From contig NZ_DASYDG010000038.1 of assembly GCF_036499745.1 (NCBI RefSeq), forward strand, positions 58,866 to 122,865: 64,000 bases of DNA, in the 5' to 3' direction. Numbering within the stretch: the first letter of the stretch is position 1; each line of letters opens with the position of its first letter. A program made the position numbers and the translations under genes. The notes beneath the pieces were generated by a model that saw nothing but the letters and a program-made list of their open reading frames with translations, searched no databases and had not been told where the DNA came from. Below are positions 35,238 through 42,521 of the stretch, in pieces. Source of the stretch: Pinirhizobacter sp036499745. Lineage in GTDB: Bacteria; Pseudomonadota; Gammaproteobacteria; Xanthomonadales; Rhodanobacteraceae.

Positions 35238-36260
35238 TTATTCGTGGGGGTTGGACTGTGGGCTTAGTTGGTACAGCGAAGCAGCTTTCACCGCCTCTTG
35301 CCTGATCTCTTCGCGAAGCTCCGCCGGTTCCATCACTTCCACGCTGCTTCCAAATGCCTTAAGCCACCAGCGCAGGGTCTGGTCCGCCTCTACGGTAGCT
35401 GTCACCTCAACGCGCCGGATATCGGGCATGTCGGTGATTTGCTGATCGGTCGACAGGCGCGTCTCACGGAGGTGTTCGGCGGCCTCAGGGGTGAAACGCG
35501 CGACCAGGCGTATGGGGCCTTGTGACTCGTATTTAGCCGCCGTGCGGACATAGGTGGCGAACACGAAGTCGTCAGGGGACGTGGCGGCGTCACGGGTGAC
35601 CGCCGTGCTGGATAGGCGGTGCACGGCCAGCTGACGGATATCTGCGTAGTGAAACAGCGTGCAGACCAGGTATTGAACCGAGCCACGCATGATCAGCCCA
35701 AGTGGGTGAATCGTAATTTCTCGCGCCTCGGTAGCGCCCTTGGACCGATAGGTAGCGACCAGCTGATGCCGCATGGCGAGTGCCTCATGCACGTCGCCCA
35801 GCACGGAACAATCCATAGCGGGCGGCAATAGGGCGAGGGAGGTCGGAATGACAGCCGTGCGTCGGTGCCACTCGTTCCACGCGCCGTTCGCCAGCTCCTG
35901 GTTCGCCTGATCGAAGATCGGCGCGAGTTCGCGCATCAGGCTATCGGGCATCAGCGTGCGCAGGTGAAGCTGCGCGAGTAATAGCGCAACGGCCTGCGAA
36001 ATGCTCAGCTTGGGCGCGAACCCGAAGTTCGGATCCTTCACCCAGCACCAGCCGAATGGCTTACTGGTTTCATTGGCAATTAGCGGGAAGCGCGCTGAGA
36101 GCGACTGCAGGTCACGCTCGACAGTGCGGCGGCTTACGTCGATGCCTTGTTTAGCCAGCGAATCGCGGAGGTCCGCTACCGTGGTGGGCCAACGGTTCGG
36201 TGGAATCAGGCGCAACAGACTCCATTGGCGCCATATCGTGTCACTCGTTGCAGTACTCAC
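35238..36260 (-). CDS. WYL-domain transcriptional regulator
   Basis: A 340-residue regulator. The N-terminal winged helix reads TVADLRDSLAKQGIDVSRR then TVERDLQSL (about 27-54), as in DeoR/WYL proteins. The middle holds a WYL-type ligand domain (GSVQYLVCTLFHYADIRQ then LAVHRLSS, about 187-215), followed by a WCX-like C-terminal part. Regulators of this class (BrxR, CapW) commonly repress defence genes and respond to nucleic-acid or nucleotide signals. The start is GTG at 36260, with GGAG upstream. It heads the dynamin operon and faces the HEPN group divergently, and an inverted repeat at 36308-36326 in between is a likely operator. Confidence 0.85.
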   Translation of the reverse strand: MSTATSDTIWRQWSLLRLIPPNRWPTTVADLRDSLAKQGIDVSRRTVERDLQSLSARFPLIANETSKPFGWCWVKDPNFGFAPKLSISQAVALLLAQLHLRTLMPDSLMRELAPIFDQANQELANGAWNEWHRRTAVIPTSLALLPPAMDCSVLGDVHEALAMRHQLVATYRSKGATEAREITIHPLGLIMRGSVQYLVCTLFHYADIRQLAVHRLSSTAVTRDAATSPDDFVFATYVRTAAKYESQGPIRLVARFTPEAAEHLRETRLSTDQQITDMPDIRRVEVTATVEADQTLRWWLKAFGSSVEVMEPAELREEIRQEAVKAASLYQLSPQSNPHE

Positions 36261-36307
36261 GTGCTCCGCCCCCTGCGGCTATCGACGATCTCCATGATGC
36301 ATCGATG

Positions 36308-36326
36308 TGCGACGTAGTATGTCGCA
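36308..36326. promoter_or_regulatory. Inverted repeat, candidate WYL operator
   Basis: TGCGAC and GTCGCA face each other across seven bases in TGCGACGTAGTATGTCGCA. The site lies 48 bases upstream of the WYL gene start, in the divergent region shared with the HEPN group, which is where autoregulatory WYL proteins usually bind. The binding itself is inferred. Confidence 0.5.
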
Positions 36327-36378
36327 TCAAAACGCAGAATGGGATACGACGGAACGCCTGGCACGGCATGGACGCCGA

Positions 36379-36528
36379 ATGCCCCTCACGCCACGGCGTG
36401 AGATTTATTTGCGTTGGAGGAATATTGCCGTGTTCAAGTTTATTGGTGGTGCGGTTGTGTATGGGTTTGCCCTCTTTGGCCTGTGCACTTATCTGTCGGG
36501 CGTCAATAATCCGACGGCGGGTGACTGA
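36379..36528 (+). CDS. Small single-pass membrane protein
   Basis: A 49-residue frame with one hydrophobic helix (FIGGAVVYGFALFGLCTYL, about 21-39) behind a basic N-terminus (PRREIYLRWR). I chose the ATG at 36379; the frame stays open upstream to a GTG at 36307, but that would run through the inverted repeat. Its stop lies two bases before the next gene's ATG, which favours a real, coupled gene. I know no family for it. A small membrane protein beside a HEPN protein could be a sensor or effector, but nothing in the sequence proves that. Confidence 0.5.
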   Translation: MPLTPRREIYLRWRNIAVFKFIGGAVVYGFALFGLCTYLSGVNNPTAGD

Positions 36529-36530
36529 GC

Positions 36531-36740
36531 ATGTGGGGCAAGGTGAGGAGCTGGACCTTCGAGTGCCTCGACTGCGAATGGCGCAAGACGACCCCGCCCA
36601 CGGGTGACGCCTTGTTGCAGGGGCTGACGCACTTCGAGGTTTGCCCTGCCTGCGGCAGTGAGAGCCTTGTGCGGCGCGAATCAACCGAAGTGGAAAGGCT
36701 TGTCGAAAGCCTTATGCCGCGTCGGCGCGCTGCCCGCTGA
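36531..36740 (+). CDS. Small zinc-ribbon protein
   Basis: A 69-residue protein with two CXXC knuckles: CLDC at about 12-15 and CPAC near 38-41. They are spaced as in a rubredoxin-like zinc ribbon (FECLDCEWRKTT then FEVCPACGSESL). The C-terminus is basic (PRRRAAR). It starts two bases after the previous stop and ends 85 bases before the HEPN gene. It could bind nucleic acid or a partner protein. The function is unknown. Confidence 0.6.
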   Translation: MWGKVRSWTFECLDCEWRKTTPPTGDALLQGLTHFEVCPACGSESLVRRESTEVERLVESLMPRRRAAR

Positions 36741-36825
36741 CCCCGGATCCGGCATCAGCTCAATCCGGGGATTGTCTACGTCCGACGGGTGTGATCTTAT
36801 TTTCAGGTCGCAAGGGGAGCATCGC

Positions 36826-37476
36826 ATGACGCAGCCAGACGCCTTGACACTCAAGGCGCGCCATAGGGAAGTACGCGAAGGTCAGGGGGCGGATGCAAGC
36901 ATCCGGCTTCACCGCGCCATCAGTTGGCTCGCCCGGTCGGAAACGGAGGGCGACGATCTGGATGCGAGGTTTATTTTCCAGTGGGTAGCGCTAAACGCTG
37001 CTTATGCACGCGAGCTTGGGCAGGAGGAGGGCGAGCGTGATCGCTTCCATGCCTTCGTTGCCAAGCTAGTGCGGCTCGATGCAAGCCGCACCCTGCACGA
37101 CGCCCTGTTCCGCCAGTTCTCAGGTCCTATACGCACCTTGGTCGGCAACAAGTTTGTGTTCGAGCCGTTCTGGGTGGCGCAGCGTACCCACGATTCCTCT
37201 GATCGCTGGGAGGAGAGCTTTTCAAAGGGCAAGAAAGCTGCACTTGGCGCCATCGCTGGCGGGGATACGGCGAGGCTCTTGAGCATCGTATTCGATCGTC
37301 TGTACGTCCTTCGTAATCAGCTCGTCCATGGTGGGGCTACATGGAAAAGCCAGGTCAATCGCGAACAGCTGCGCGACGGGACAGTGATCCTGGGAACGAT
37401 CGTGCCGCTGGTAATCCAGCTGATGCTCGATCATCCAGGAGAGGATTTTGGGGAAGTTCTTTATCCGGTTATCTAA
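36826..37476 (+). CDS. HEPN-domain protein (putative ribonuclease)
   Basis: A 216-residue helical protein with the HEPN signature R163-NQLV-H168 (RX4H), preceded by IVFDRLYVLRN. In HEPN proteins this motif forms a metal-independent RNase site upon dimerisation, and such proteins serve as toxins or abortive-infection effectors. The N-terminal half (AISWLARSETEGDDLDARFI then FQWVALNAAY) resembles HEPN proteins often annotated near defence loci. The ATG at 36826 follows AAGGGGAGC at good spacing, which argues against the longer frame starting at 36658 inside the zinc-ribbon gene. There is no obvious antitoxin partner such as an MNT nucleotidyltransferase next to it. Confidence 0.75.
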   Translation: MTQPDALTLKARHREVREGQGADASIRLHRAISWLARSETEGDDLDARFIFQWVALNAAYARELGQEEGERDRFHAFVAKLVRLDASRTLHDALFRQFSGPIRTLVGNKFVFEPFWVAQRTHDSSDRWEESFSKGKKAALGAIAGGDTARLLSIVFDRLYVLRNQLVHGGATWKSQVNREQLRDGTVILGTIVPLVIQLMLDHPGEDFGEVLYPVI

Positions 37477-37595
37477 CCGCTATTCGAGTCGGCGGTCGAC
37501 ATGCGAGAAAAAGAATGGACGACTTGCGTAGAGTGCGGTTGAGTGGGCGTGATGAAAGAGCCGTGGAGCCACTGCGCCCGCTGCTGAACGCTTAG

Positions 37596-37820
37596 GTGAA
37601 ATCTGTGCTGCGTTACTGCAATGTCCAGGAAGATGAATACAACCCGTGGTACCACGGTGAGCGGGCAAGCATCAGCACGCTTGCCGGGGCCGCCTTGACC
37701 ATTCCCGGTTGGGCAGCGCTGGAAGAATTTGCTACGGAAAAACGCGGAGGCACAGAGAAGCCGGTACGTGATCGGCCGTCGTTCGATTCGATGGCCGGCA
37801 CCGAGACAGGTCTTCTTTAA
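37596..37820 (+). pseudogene. Probable fragment of a larger hypothetical protein
   Basis: A frame of 74 codons beginning at GTG, with content such as EYNPWYHGERASISTLAG and ALEEFATEKR. This looks like the beginning of longer hypothetical proteins found in genomic islands of this group, cut off by a stop after TETGLL. No ribosome binding site is obvious. I treat it as a decayed remnant; it might still be a small gene. Confidence 0.35.
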
Positions 37821-38150
37821 TCGATAGGCTCCTTCAGAGGCATCGAGAGATCGTGCGAGGACGCCGGCGCCCTGTAAACGTGAGGGTCGTAGCACGGCGA
37901 CGCGCTGGGCTTCTCCGCATGTGAAGCGTGGCCAGCTTTGCCACCAACCGCAACGACTCCGTTGAGGAGCAGCTGGCTGACACCGGGCCGACTATAAAGC
38001 CGCTCAGAAGGGCGGCTCACGGATGCGACAGACATTGTCCAAACCGGTGGAAGGACAGTGTCATCACAAGGTGTGCGAAGTCGACAGCCACCCTGCAAGA
38101 CCACGTAGCGGGCTCGGTTGTTGGACAGCGACGGCGCAGTCAATGCGTTT
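37821..38150. other. Stretch without a recognisable gene
   Basis: Frames on both strands are short and low in protein-like content. It lies between the gene fragment and the integrase remnant, and is most likely decayed mobile-element DNA. I could not name an insertion sequence in it. Confidence 0.4.
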
Positions 38151-38378
38151 TTACACGCCGCCTTGCGTATCGCCACACGAGGTTGTTATTTCGGGGTACG
38201 TTCCTAACCCTGCGTTGCGCCGCCTTTTGGTCGCGGGGCTCACATATCGAAACACCCACTTTCCATGGCCCTTGCTAGACGAGGATGGATGCAGCGCGAG
38301 ACCTGTCACCGCGCCATGGCTGATTGGTTGATCGCTCGGCCTGATGTTTCGCGCCCGCGTATCGGTTAGCACTGCCAT
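38151..38378 (-). pseudogene. N-terminal (arm-binding) fragment of a P4-type integrase
   Basis: It starts MAVLTDTRARNIRPSDQPI and continues GLALHPSSSSKGHGKW, then VFRYVSPATKRRRNAGLGTYPE, the standard DUF4102 arm-binding domain of P4-like integrases. Past residue 65 the frame turns into unrelated residues and stops, so the core-binding and catalytic domains are lost. The start codon is 178 bases from the right att repeat, the usual place for the integrase of a tRNA-inserted island. Confidence 0.85.
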
Positions 38379-38403
38379 GAAATTAAGCTCCGCTAGCGTT
38401 CGA

Positions 38404-38424
38404 AGTATGCCAACCAGTATGCCA
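38404..38424. repeat. Paired 9-mers near attR, possible integrase arm sites
   Basis: AGTATGCCA occurs at 38404-38412 and 38416-38424, a 12-base period, between the integrase start and the att repeat. The spacing matches the pair at 29624-29647, but the sequence differs. Confidence 0.45.
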
Positions 38425-38431
38425 CGCCGCC

Positions 38432-38461
38432 TTGGATGCAGCTCGAAAGAGCTGCATCCAA
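38432..38461. repeat. Perfect 13-bp inverted repeat with GAAA loop
   Basis: TTGGATGCAGCTC and GAGCTGCATCCAA flank a GAAA tetraloop. It could be a terminator-like or recombinase-related structure upstream of the integrase remnant. No T-run follows. Confidence 0.8.
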
Positions 38462-38555
38462 TTGGATGGGATCCTCGATAAAAGTGTTTAAATAAGCCTA
38501 AGCGGAGAGATCGCGATGGACTCTGCTAGAAGAATCTGGACGTGCGCATGGCGGT

Positions 38556-38570
38556 CACCCTCTCCGCCAG
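38556..38570 (+). other. attR of the genomic island
   Basis: An exact copy of the 15-base tRNA-Ser end (CACCCTCTCCGCCAG) found at 2959-2973. The bases to its left show no further tRNA similarity. To its right comes the terminator that should once have followed the tRNA. Confidence 0.85.
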
Positions 38571-38576
38571 AAACGA

Positions 38577-38604
38577 TAAAAGCGCTCCTCGTGGGCGCTT
38601 TTTT
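38577..38604 (+). terminator. Terminator, probably the original one of tRNA-Ser(CGA)
   Basis: The stem AAAAGCGC / GCGCTTTT with a TCCTCGTGG loop is followed by more T residues, only six bases past the att repeat. No gene of its own precedes it, so it is best explained as the displaced tRNA terminator. It also faces the end of the photolyase gene. Confidence 0.75.
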
Positions 38605-38628
38605 CTGGGCGGACGTCTGTCGGGCCCA

Positions 38629-40047
38629 TCAGGGCTTACGCAACGACTGGAAAGCATTGAGCGCGTCCTGCCTGGAAGCGCCCAGTTCGACCATCGGAAG
38701 CGGATATCCTGCGCGCTTGCGCAGCGATTCGTCTTTCCATGGTTCGTGCAATAGATCGATGGAGAAATCAGCCAGCTCCGGCAACCAGCGGCGCAGGTAT
38801 GCGCCGTCGGGATCGAACTTCTTCGCCTGTGTCACCGGATTGAACACGCGGAAATACGGAGCCGCATCCGCGCCGCAGCCAGCCACCCATTGCCAACCGA
38901 GCGTGTTGTTGGCGAGGTCCGCGTCCACCAGGGTGTCCCAGAACCATCGCGCACCATGGGACCAGTGCTGGCGCAGGTTCTTGGCAAGGAAACTCGCCAC
39001 CACCATACGCACGCGGTTGTGCATCCAGCCGGTTTGCCACAACTCCCGCATGCCGGCATCCACCAGTGGAATGCCCGTGCGGCCCTGCTGCCAGCGCTTA
39101 AGCTGCGTTTCGTCCGTTGTGGCCCAGGGGAAGTTGGCGAAGCGTGGATTGAAGCTCTCGGTAGCCGTATGCGGAAAGTGATACAGCAAGTGGTGCGCAA
39201 ACTCGCGCCAGCCCAGTTCACGCAAGTAAGGTTCAATATCCGGCCGGCGGCGCGCGTCCACTCGTTCCAGACGCGCGTGGAGGGTTCGATGAATCTGCCA
39301 TGGCGAGATCTCGCCGAAATGCAGGTGCGGGGACAGACGCGATGTGCCATGTCGTGCGGGTTTGTCGCGTCCGGTTGCGTAATCGCCCAGGGCATCGTCG
39401 CAGAACAGGTCCAGCGCATCCCCGGCGCCGCGTTCGCCGGGTTGCCATGTGTCGCCAAAGGACTTGTCCCAGCGCACGCGCGGCAACAGTGAGAGCGCTT
39501 CCAGTGGCAGACCGTCCGGCAGTTCGGCCCATTGGACGCTTTCGGGACTGGCCGATGGCGACGATATGCTGATCGATGAACGCAGGTTGCGCCAGTACGG
39601 TGTAAACACGCGATAAGGTTCACCCTGTTTGGTTTGTACCTGCCAGGGCTCGGACCACAAGGCGGCGGAGTGGCTGTGTACCGCGACCCCTTGTTCGAGC
39701 AAGGCCGCCTTGACTTGGGTATCGCGTGCAATCACGGCCGGTTCGTACCTGCGATTCCAATAGACTGCTTGGGCGTCGCTGTGCTCGATCACGTGGCGAA
39801 GCACCTGCAACGTTTCCCCTGCTCTGAGGTGAAGATGCGCACCGCGCTCTTGCAAATCAGCTTGCAATGCATGCAGAGAATGGTGAAGCCACCAGCGGCT
39901 CGCGGCACCCGTCTCCCACGGTGCTTCTTCACCATCGGCATGGATATAAAGCGGCAGCACCCGCGAATGATCCCGGCAGGCGGCAGCCAGTGCGGTGTTG
40001 TCGGCCAGCCGCAAGTCGCGGCGAAACAGCATGATCGCAGTGGTCAT
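38629..40047 (-). CDS. phrB: Deoxyribodipyrimidine photolyase (CPD photolyase)
   Basis: A 472-residue FAD photolyase that splits UV-induced cyclobutane pyrimidine dimers with light. The N-terminal antenna domain starts LFRRDLRLADNTAL. The C-terminal FAD domain has the markers TSRLSPHLHFGEISP, ELGWREFAHHLLYHFP, TGIPLVDAGMRELWQTGWMHNR and WDTLVDADLANNTLGWQW, which include the tryptophans of the electron-transfer chain. The length is typical. The ATG at 40047 is the family start. It is the first complete chromosomal gene right of the island and ends 24 bases from the displaced tRNA terminator. Confidence 0.95.
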   Translation of the reverse strand: MTTAIMLFRRDLRLADNTALAAACRDHSRVLPLYIHADGEEAPWETGAASRWWLHHSLHALQADLQERGAHLHLRAGETLQVLRHVIEHSDAQAVYWNRRYEPAVIARDTQVKAALLEQGVAVHSHSAALWSEPWQVQTKQGEPYRVFTPYWRNLRSSISISSPSASPESVQWAELPDGLPLEALSLLPRVRWDKSFGDTWQPGERGAGDALDLFCDDALGDYATGRDKPARHGTSRLSPHLHFGEISPWQIHRTLHARLERVDARRRPDIEPYLRELGWREFAHHLLYHFPHTATESFNPRFANFPWATTDETQLKRWQQGRTGIPLVDAGMRELWQTGWMHNRVRMVVASFLAKNLRQHWSHGARWFWDTLVDADLANNTLGWQWVAGCGADAAPYFRVFNPVTQAKKFDPDGAYLRRWLPELADFSIDLLHEPWKDESLRKRAGYPLPMVELGASRQDALNAFQSLRKP

Positions 40048-40076
40048 GATGGCTAGGTTTCCCGCTGGGCCAGCAG

Positions 40077-41165
40077 CTATGCTGCCTCGGATTCGGTGGC
40101 CCTTGAAATGGCAAGAGGGGCGGGGATAACGAGGGTACGGGTCGGAAAGGCGAACTGGATGTTTTTTTCGGCGAAGGCGGCAACCAGTCCAAGATTGATG
40201 GACTGCTGGGCGTCCATGTAGCGATTGAAGTCCGGCGAAGTGACGTAATAGACGACTTCGAAGTCGAGCGAGCTTTCGCCGATAGCCTTGAAGTGGACAC
40301 GGTCGAGGCGGACATCGGCGGTGTCCTGTGCAATGGAGCGAACCATCGCCGGGATGGTGGCAAGCGTGGGCTCGTCGGTGTCGAACGTCACGCCAAAGGT
40401 AAACACGATCCGCCGCTCCTGCATGCGGGCATAGTTGTGCAGGGTATTGTTGAGCAGCTTCGCATTGCCGACGACGATTTCCTCGCCTGACAATGACCGG
40501 ATACGGGTGGTTTTCACACCGACGTGAACGATGGTGCCTGCAACGTCACCGAAGGTGATGAACTGGCCGATTTCAAACGGTTTGTCCAGTCCGATCGACA
40601 TCGATGCGAAGAGGTCACCGAGGATGTTCTGCAAGGCCAACGCGACGGCGATGCCACCCACGCCAAGGCTTGCAACAAAGGCCGTGATGTTGACGCCGGC
40701 AACGCTCAGTGCCGCGAGCAGCAAGGTCGCCCAGATCATGATGCGCGCGAACCAGCTCATCATGGACAACACGACCGGGTTGTAGCTTTGTGTCCCTTCC
40801 GCAGTCAACGAGAGCGACGTCCATGAGCGGACCAGGCTGTTGGCCCAGAGGCCGAGCTGCACGGCGATCGCAATGGTGCCGATGACGTCGATGTAGCGAT
40901 TGGCGCGATCGGACAAGCCGAGTGCCTGGGCGCCAAGCACGAGAAAGGCAATAAAGACCAGCCATATGTGTGTCTGTGAGGCGGCGACGCCGACGGCTCG
41001 GGCGCCGGAAAGGTGGCTGCGGGACAGGGCCCTGGACATCAACCTGATAGCCGTCGAGACGACAAGCGTCCCTACCAGCGCAGTGCCGCTGCCCATCAGC
41101 CAGCGCCATGCGGGAATGCCGAGAAAGGCATAGTGGACGGCCCACTGGTGGAATGTCTCGAACAT
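40077..41165 (-). CDS. MscS-family mechanosensitive channel
   Basis: A 362-residue inner-membrane protein that would open on membrane tension. There are about four to five hydrophobic helices in the first 175 residues, and a pore-lining helix with the small-residue pattern ITAFVASLGVGGIAVALALQ ending at about residue 177. The MscS beta domain follows: FEIGQFITFGDVAGTIVHVG, then TTRIRSLSGEEIVVGNAKLL. The ATG at 41165 is preceded by AGGAGC at five bases, better than the longer frame from 41183. It lies 29 bases upstream of phrB on the same strand and may share its transcript. Confidence 0.92.
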   Translation of the reverse strand: MFETFHQWAVHYAFLGIPAWRWLMGSGTALVGTLVVSTAIRLMSRALSRSHLSGARAVGVAASQTHIWLVFIAFLVLGAQALGLSDRANRYIDVIGTIAIAVQLGLWANSLVRSWTSLSLTAEGTQSYNPVVLSMMSWFARIMIWATLLLAALSVAGVNITAFVASLGVGGIAVALALQNILGDLFASMSIGLDKPFEIGQFITFGDVAGTIVHVGVKTTRIRSLSGEEIVVGNAKLLNNTLHNYARMQERRIVFTFGVTFDTDEPTLATIPAMVRSIAQDTADVRLDRVHFKAIGESSLDFEVVYYVTSPDFNRYMDAQQSINLGLVAAFAEKNIQFAFPTRTLVIPAPLAISRATESEAA

Positions 41166-41243
41166 GGTTGCTCCTGCTTGCACCCTGACGGGTTCGTGGC
41201 AAAAATGTAATCATGACAGCATGCCTGTCGAGGGAGCGTGGTC

Positions 41244-42521
41244 ATGCTTGATGTCGCGGCGTTGTTTTTGGTGGTGACCGCGCTTCTTGCATACGTCAAT
41301 CACCGGTTTCTGCGCCTGCCTGCCACCATCGGGGTGATGGCCATCGCGCTGGTCATTTCCCTTGGCATCGTGGGGCTGCATGCATTCGGACTGGATCATG
41401 GTCTGGACGCGTTCGAGAAATCACTTCTTCGGTCCATCGATTTTTCCGACGTGCTGATGCAGGGGATGCTGTCGTTTTTGCTGTTTGCCGGGGCCTTGCA
41501 TGTCGACCTGGGAACCCTGCGGCAATATCGATGGCAGATTGCATCCCTTGCCATTGTTGGAACGTGCCTGTCCACGGCCGTCGTCGGCGTCGCCATGTGG
41601 GGGCTCCTGCCATGGGTCGGCGTGCCGCTGCCACTGATCGACTGCCTGCTGTTTGGTGCGCTCATCTCACCCACCGACCCGATTTCGGTCATGGGTATTC
41701 TCAAGTCCATCGGCGCACCGCGGTCGCTTGAACTGGTGATTGCAGGGGAGTCGCTGTTCAACGACGGCGTGGGTGTGGTGCTCTTTTCCCTGCTGCTTGG
41801 TGTAGCTGCCACGGGTGTAACGCCGACGCTGGGCGAAGCGGGCATGATGCTGCTGCACGAAGCCGGTGGCGGCATCGCGTTCGGCGTGGTCCTGGGCTTT
41901 TTGACCTTCCGTCTCCTAAAAAGCATCGACCAGTACCAGGTCGAAGTCCTAATGACCCTTGCAGCGGTGATGGGCGGCTATGCGCTGGCCACCCACCTGC
42001 ACGTTTCGGGACCGCTGGCGATGGTCGTGGTTGGATTGATGGTTGGCAACGGTGCCCGTGCGGAAGCGATGTCCGATACCACCCGGCGGTATGTGGACAT
42101 GTTCTGGGAGTTGCTCGACGAGATTCTCAACGCCGTACTGTTTGTCCTCATCGGCATGGAGGTCATTGTCATCGCTTTTTCCCTTCCCTTGCTGCTTGCC
42201 ATCCTGGGAACCATTCTTGTCACTGTGGCTGCGCGACTGCTGACGGTCGGGGTGCCAGTCCGTATCCTGCCCAGATTCTTCCGTCTGCCATCCGGTTCAT
42301 GGCGGGTAATGACCTGGGGCGGCCTTCGTGGCGGCATCTCGGTTGCGCTGGCTTTTTCCCTGGCGCCTGGCCCGGCCCGCGACACCATCCTCACCCTGAC
42401 CTACGGTGTGGTTGTCTTCTCGGTGCTGGTCCAGGGGCTCACGGTGGGTACGGTAGCGCGAGCTGTCTGCCATGAACCAGCTGATGGTGCCCTCACCCCC
42501 GATACCGCAACGCCTCGATAA
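41244..42521 (+). CDS. NhaP-type cation:proton antiporter (CPA1)
   Basis: A 425-residue sodium/proton antiporter of the CPA1/NhaP class, with about 12 hydrophobic segments. The transport core motifs are LFGALISPTDPISVMGIL (near 134-151) and AGESLFNDGVGVVLFSLLLG (near 164-183). A WGGLRGGISVALAFSL segment lies close to the C-terminus (about 352-367). The ATG at 41244 follows AGGGAG at seven bases; the in-frame GTG at 41238 is too close to that site. Its last 29 bases overlap the end of the convergent LysR gene. Confidence 0.93.
   Translation: MLDVAALFLVVTALLAYVNHRFLRLPATIGVMAIALVISLGIVGLHAFGLDHGLDAFEKSLLRSIDFSDVLMQGMLSFLLFAGALHVDLGTLRQYRWQIASLAIVGTCLSTAVVGVAMWGLLPWVGVPLPLIDCLLFGALISPTDPISVMGILKSIGAPRSLELVIAGESLFNDGVGVVLFSLLLGVAATGVTPTLGEAGMMLLHEAGGGIAFGVVLGFLTFRLLKSIDQYQVEVLMTLAAVMGGYALATHLHVSGPLAMVVVGLMVGNGARAEAMSDTTRRYVDMFWELLDEILNAVLFVLIGMEVIVIAFSLPLLLAILGTILVTVAARLLTVGVPVRILPRFFRLPSGSWRVMTWGGLRGGISVALAFSLAPGPARDTILTLTYGVVVFSVLVQGLTVGTVARAVCHEPADGALTPDTATPR

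Larger units (their letters stand above)
2959..38570 (+). mobile_element. Defence island integrated in tRNA-Ser(CGA), about 35.6 kb
   Basis: The island is bounded by the 15-bp direct repeat at 2959-2973 and 38556-38570. A tRNA-type terminator sits immediately outside the right repeat (38577-38604), as expected if it originally followed the tRNA. An integrase N-terminal remnant begins 178 bases inside the right repeat. The cargo is BREX type I, a helicase/PLD/AddAB-like operon, a WYL-dynamin operon and a HEPN group. There is no conjugation, replication or phage structural gene. The two integrase pieces are both broken, so I infer the element is immobilised or depends on a related integrase elsewhere. 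Confidence 0.85.

Noticed and set aside
35238..36260. The WYL protein as BrxR of the BREX operon
   Set aside because: BrxR genes lie directly upstream of brxA. This gene is about 19 kb away from the BREX end, points the other way and heads a different operon.
41238..41243. GTG start for the antiporter
   Set aside because: The AGGGAG ribosome binding site is only one base from that GTG, while the ATG at 41244 has ideal spacing.
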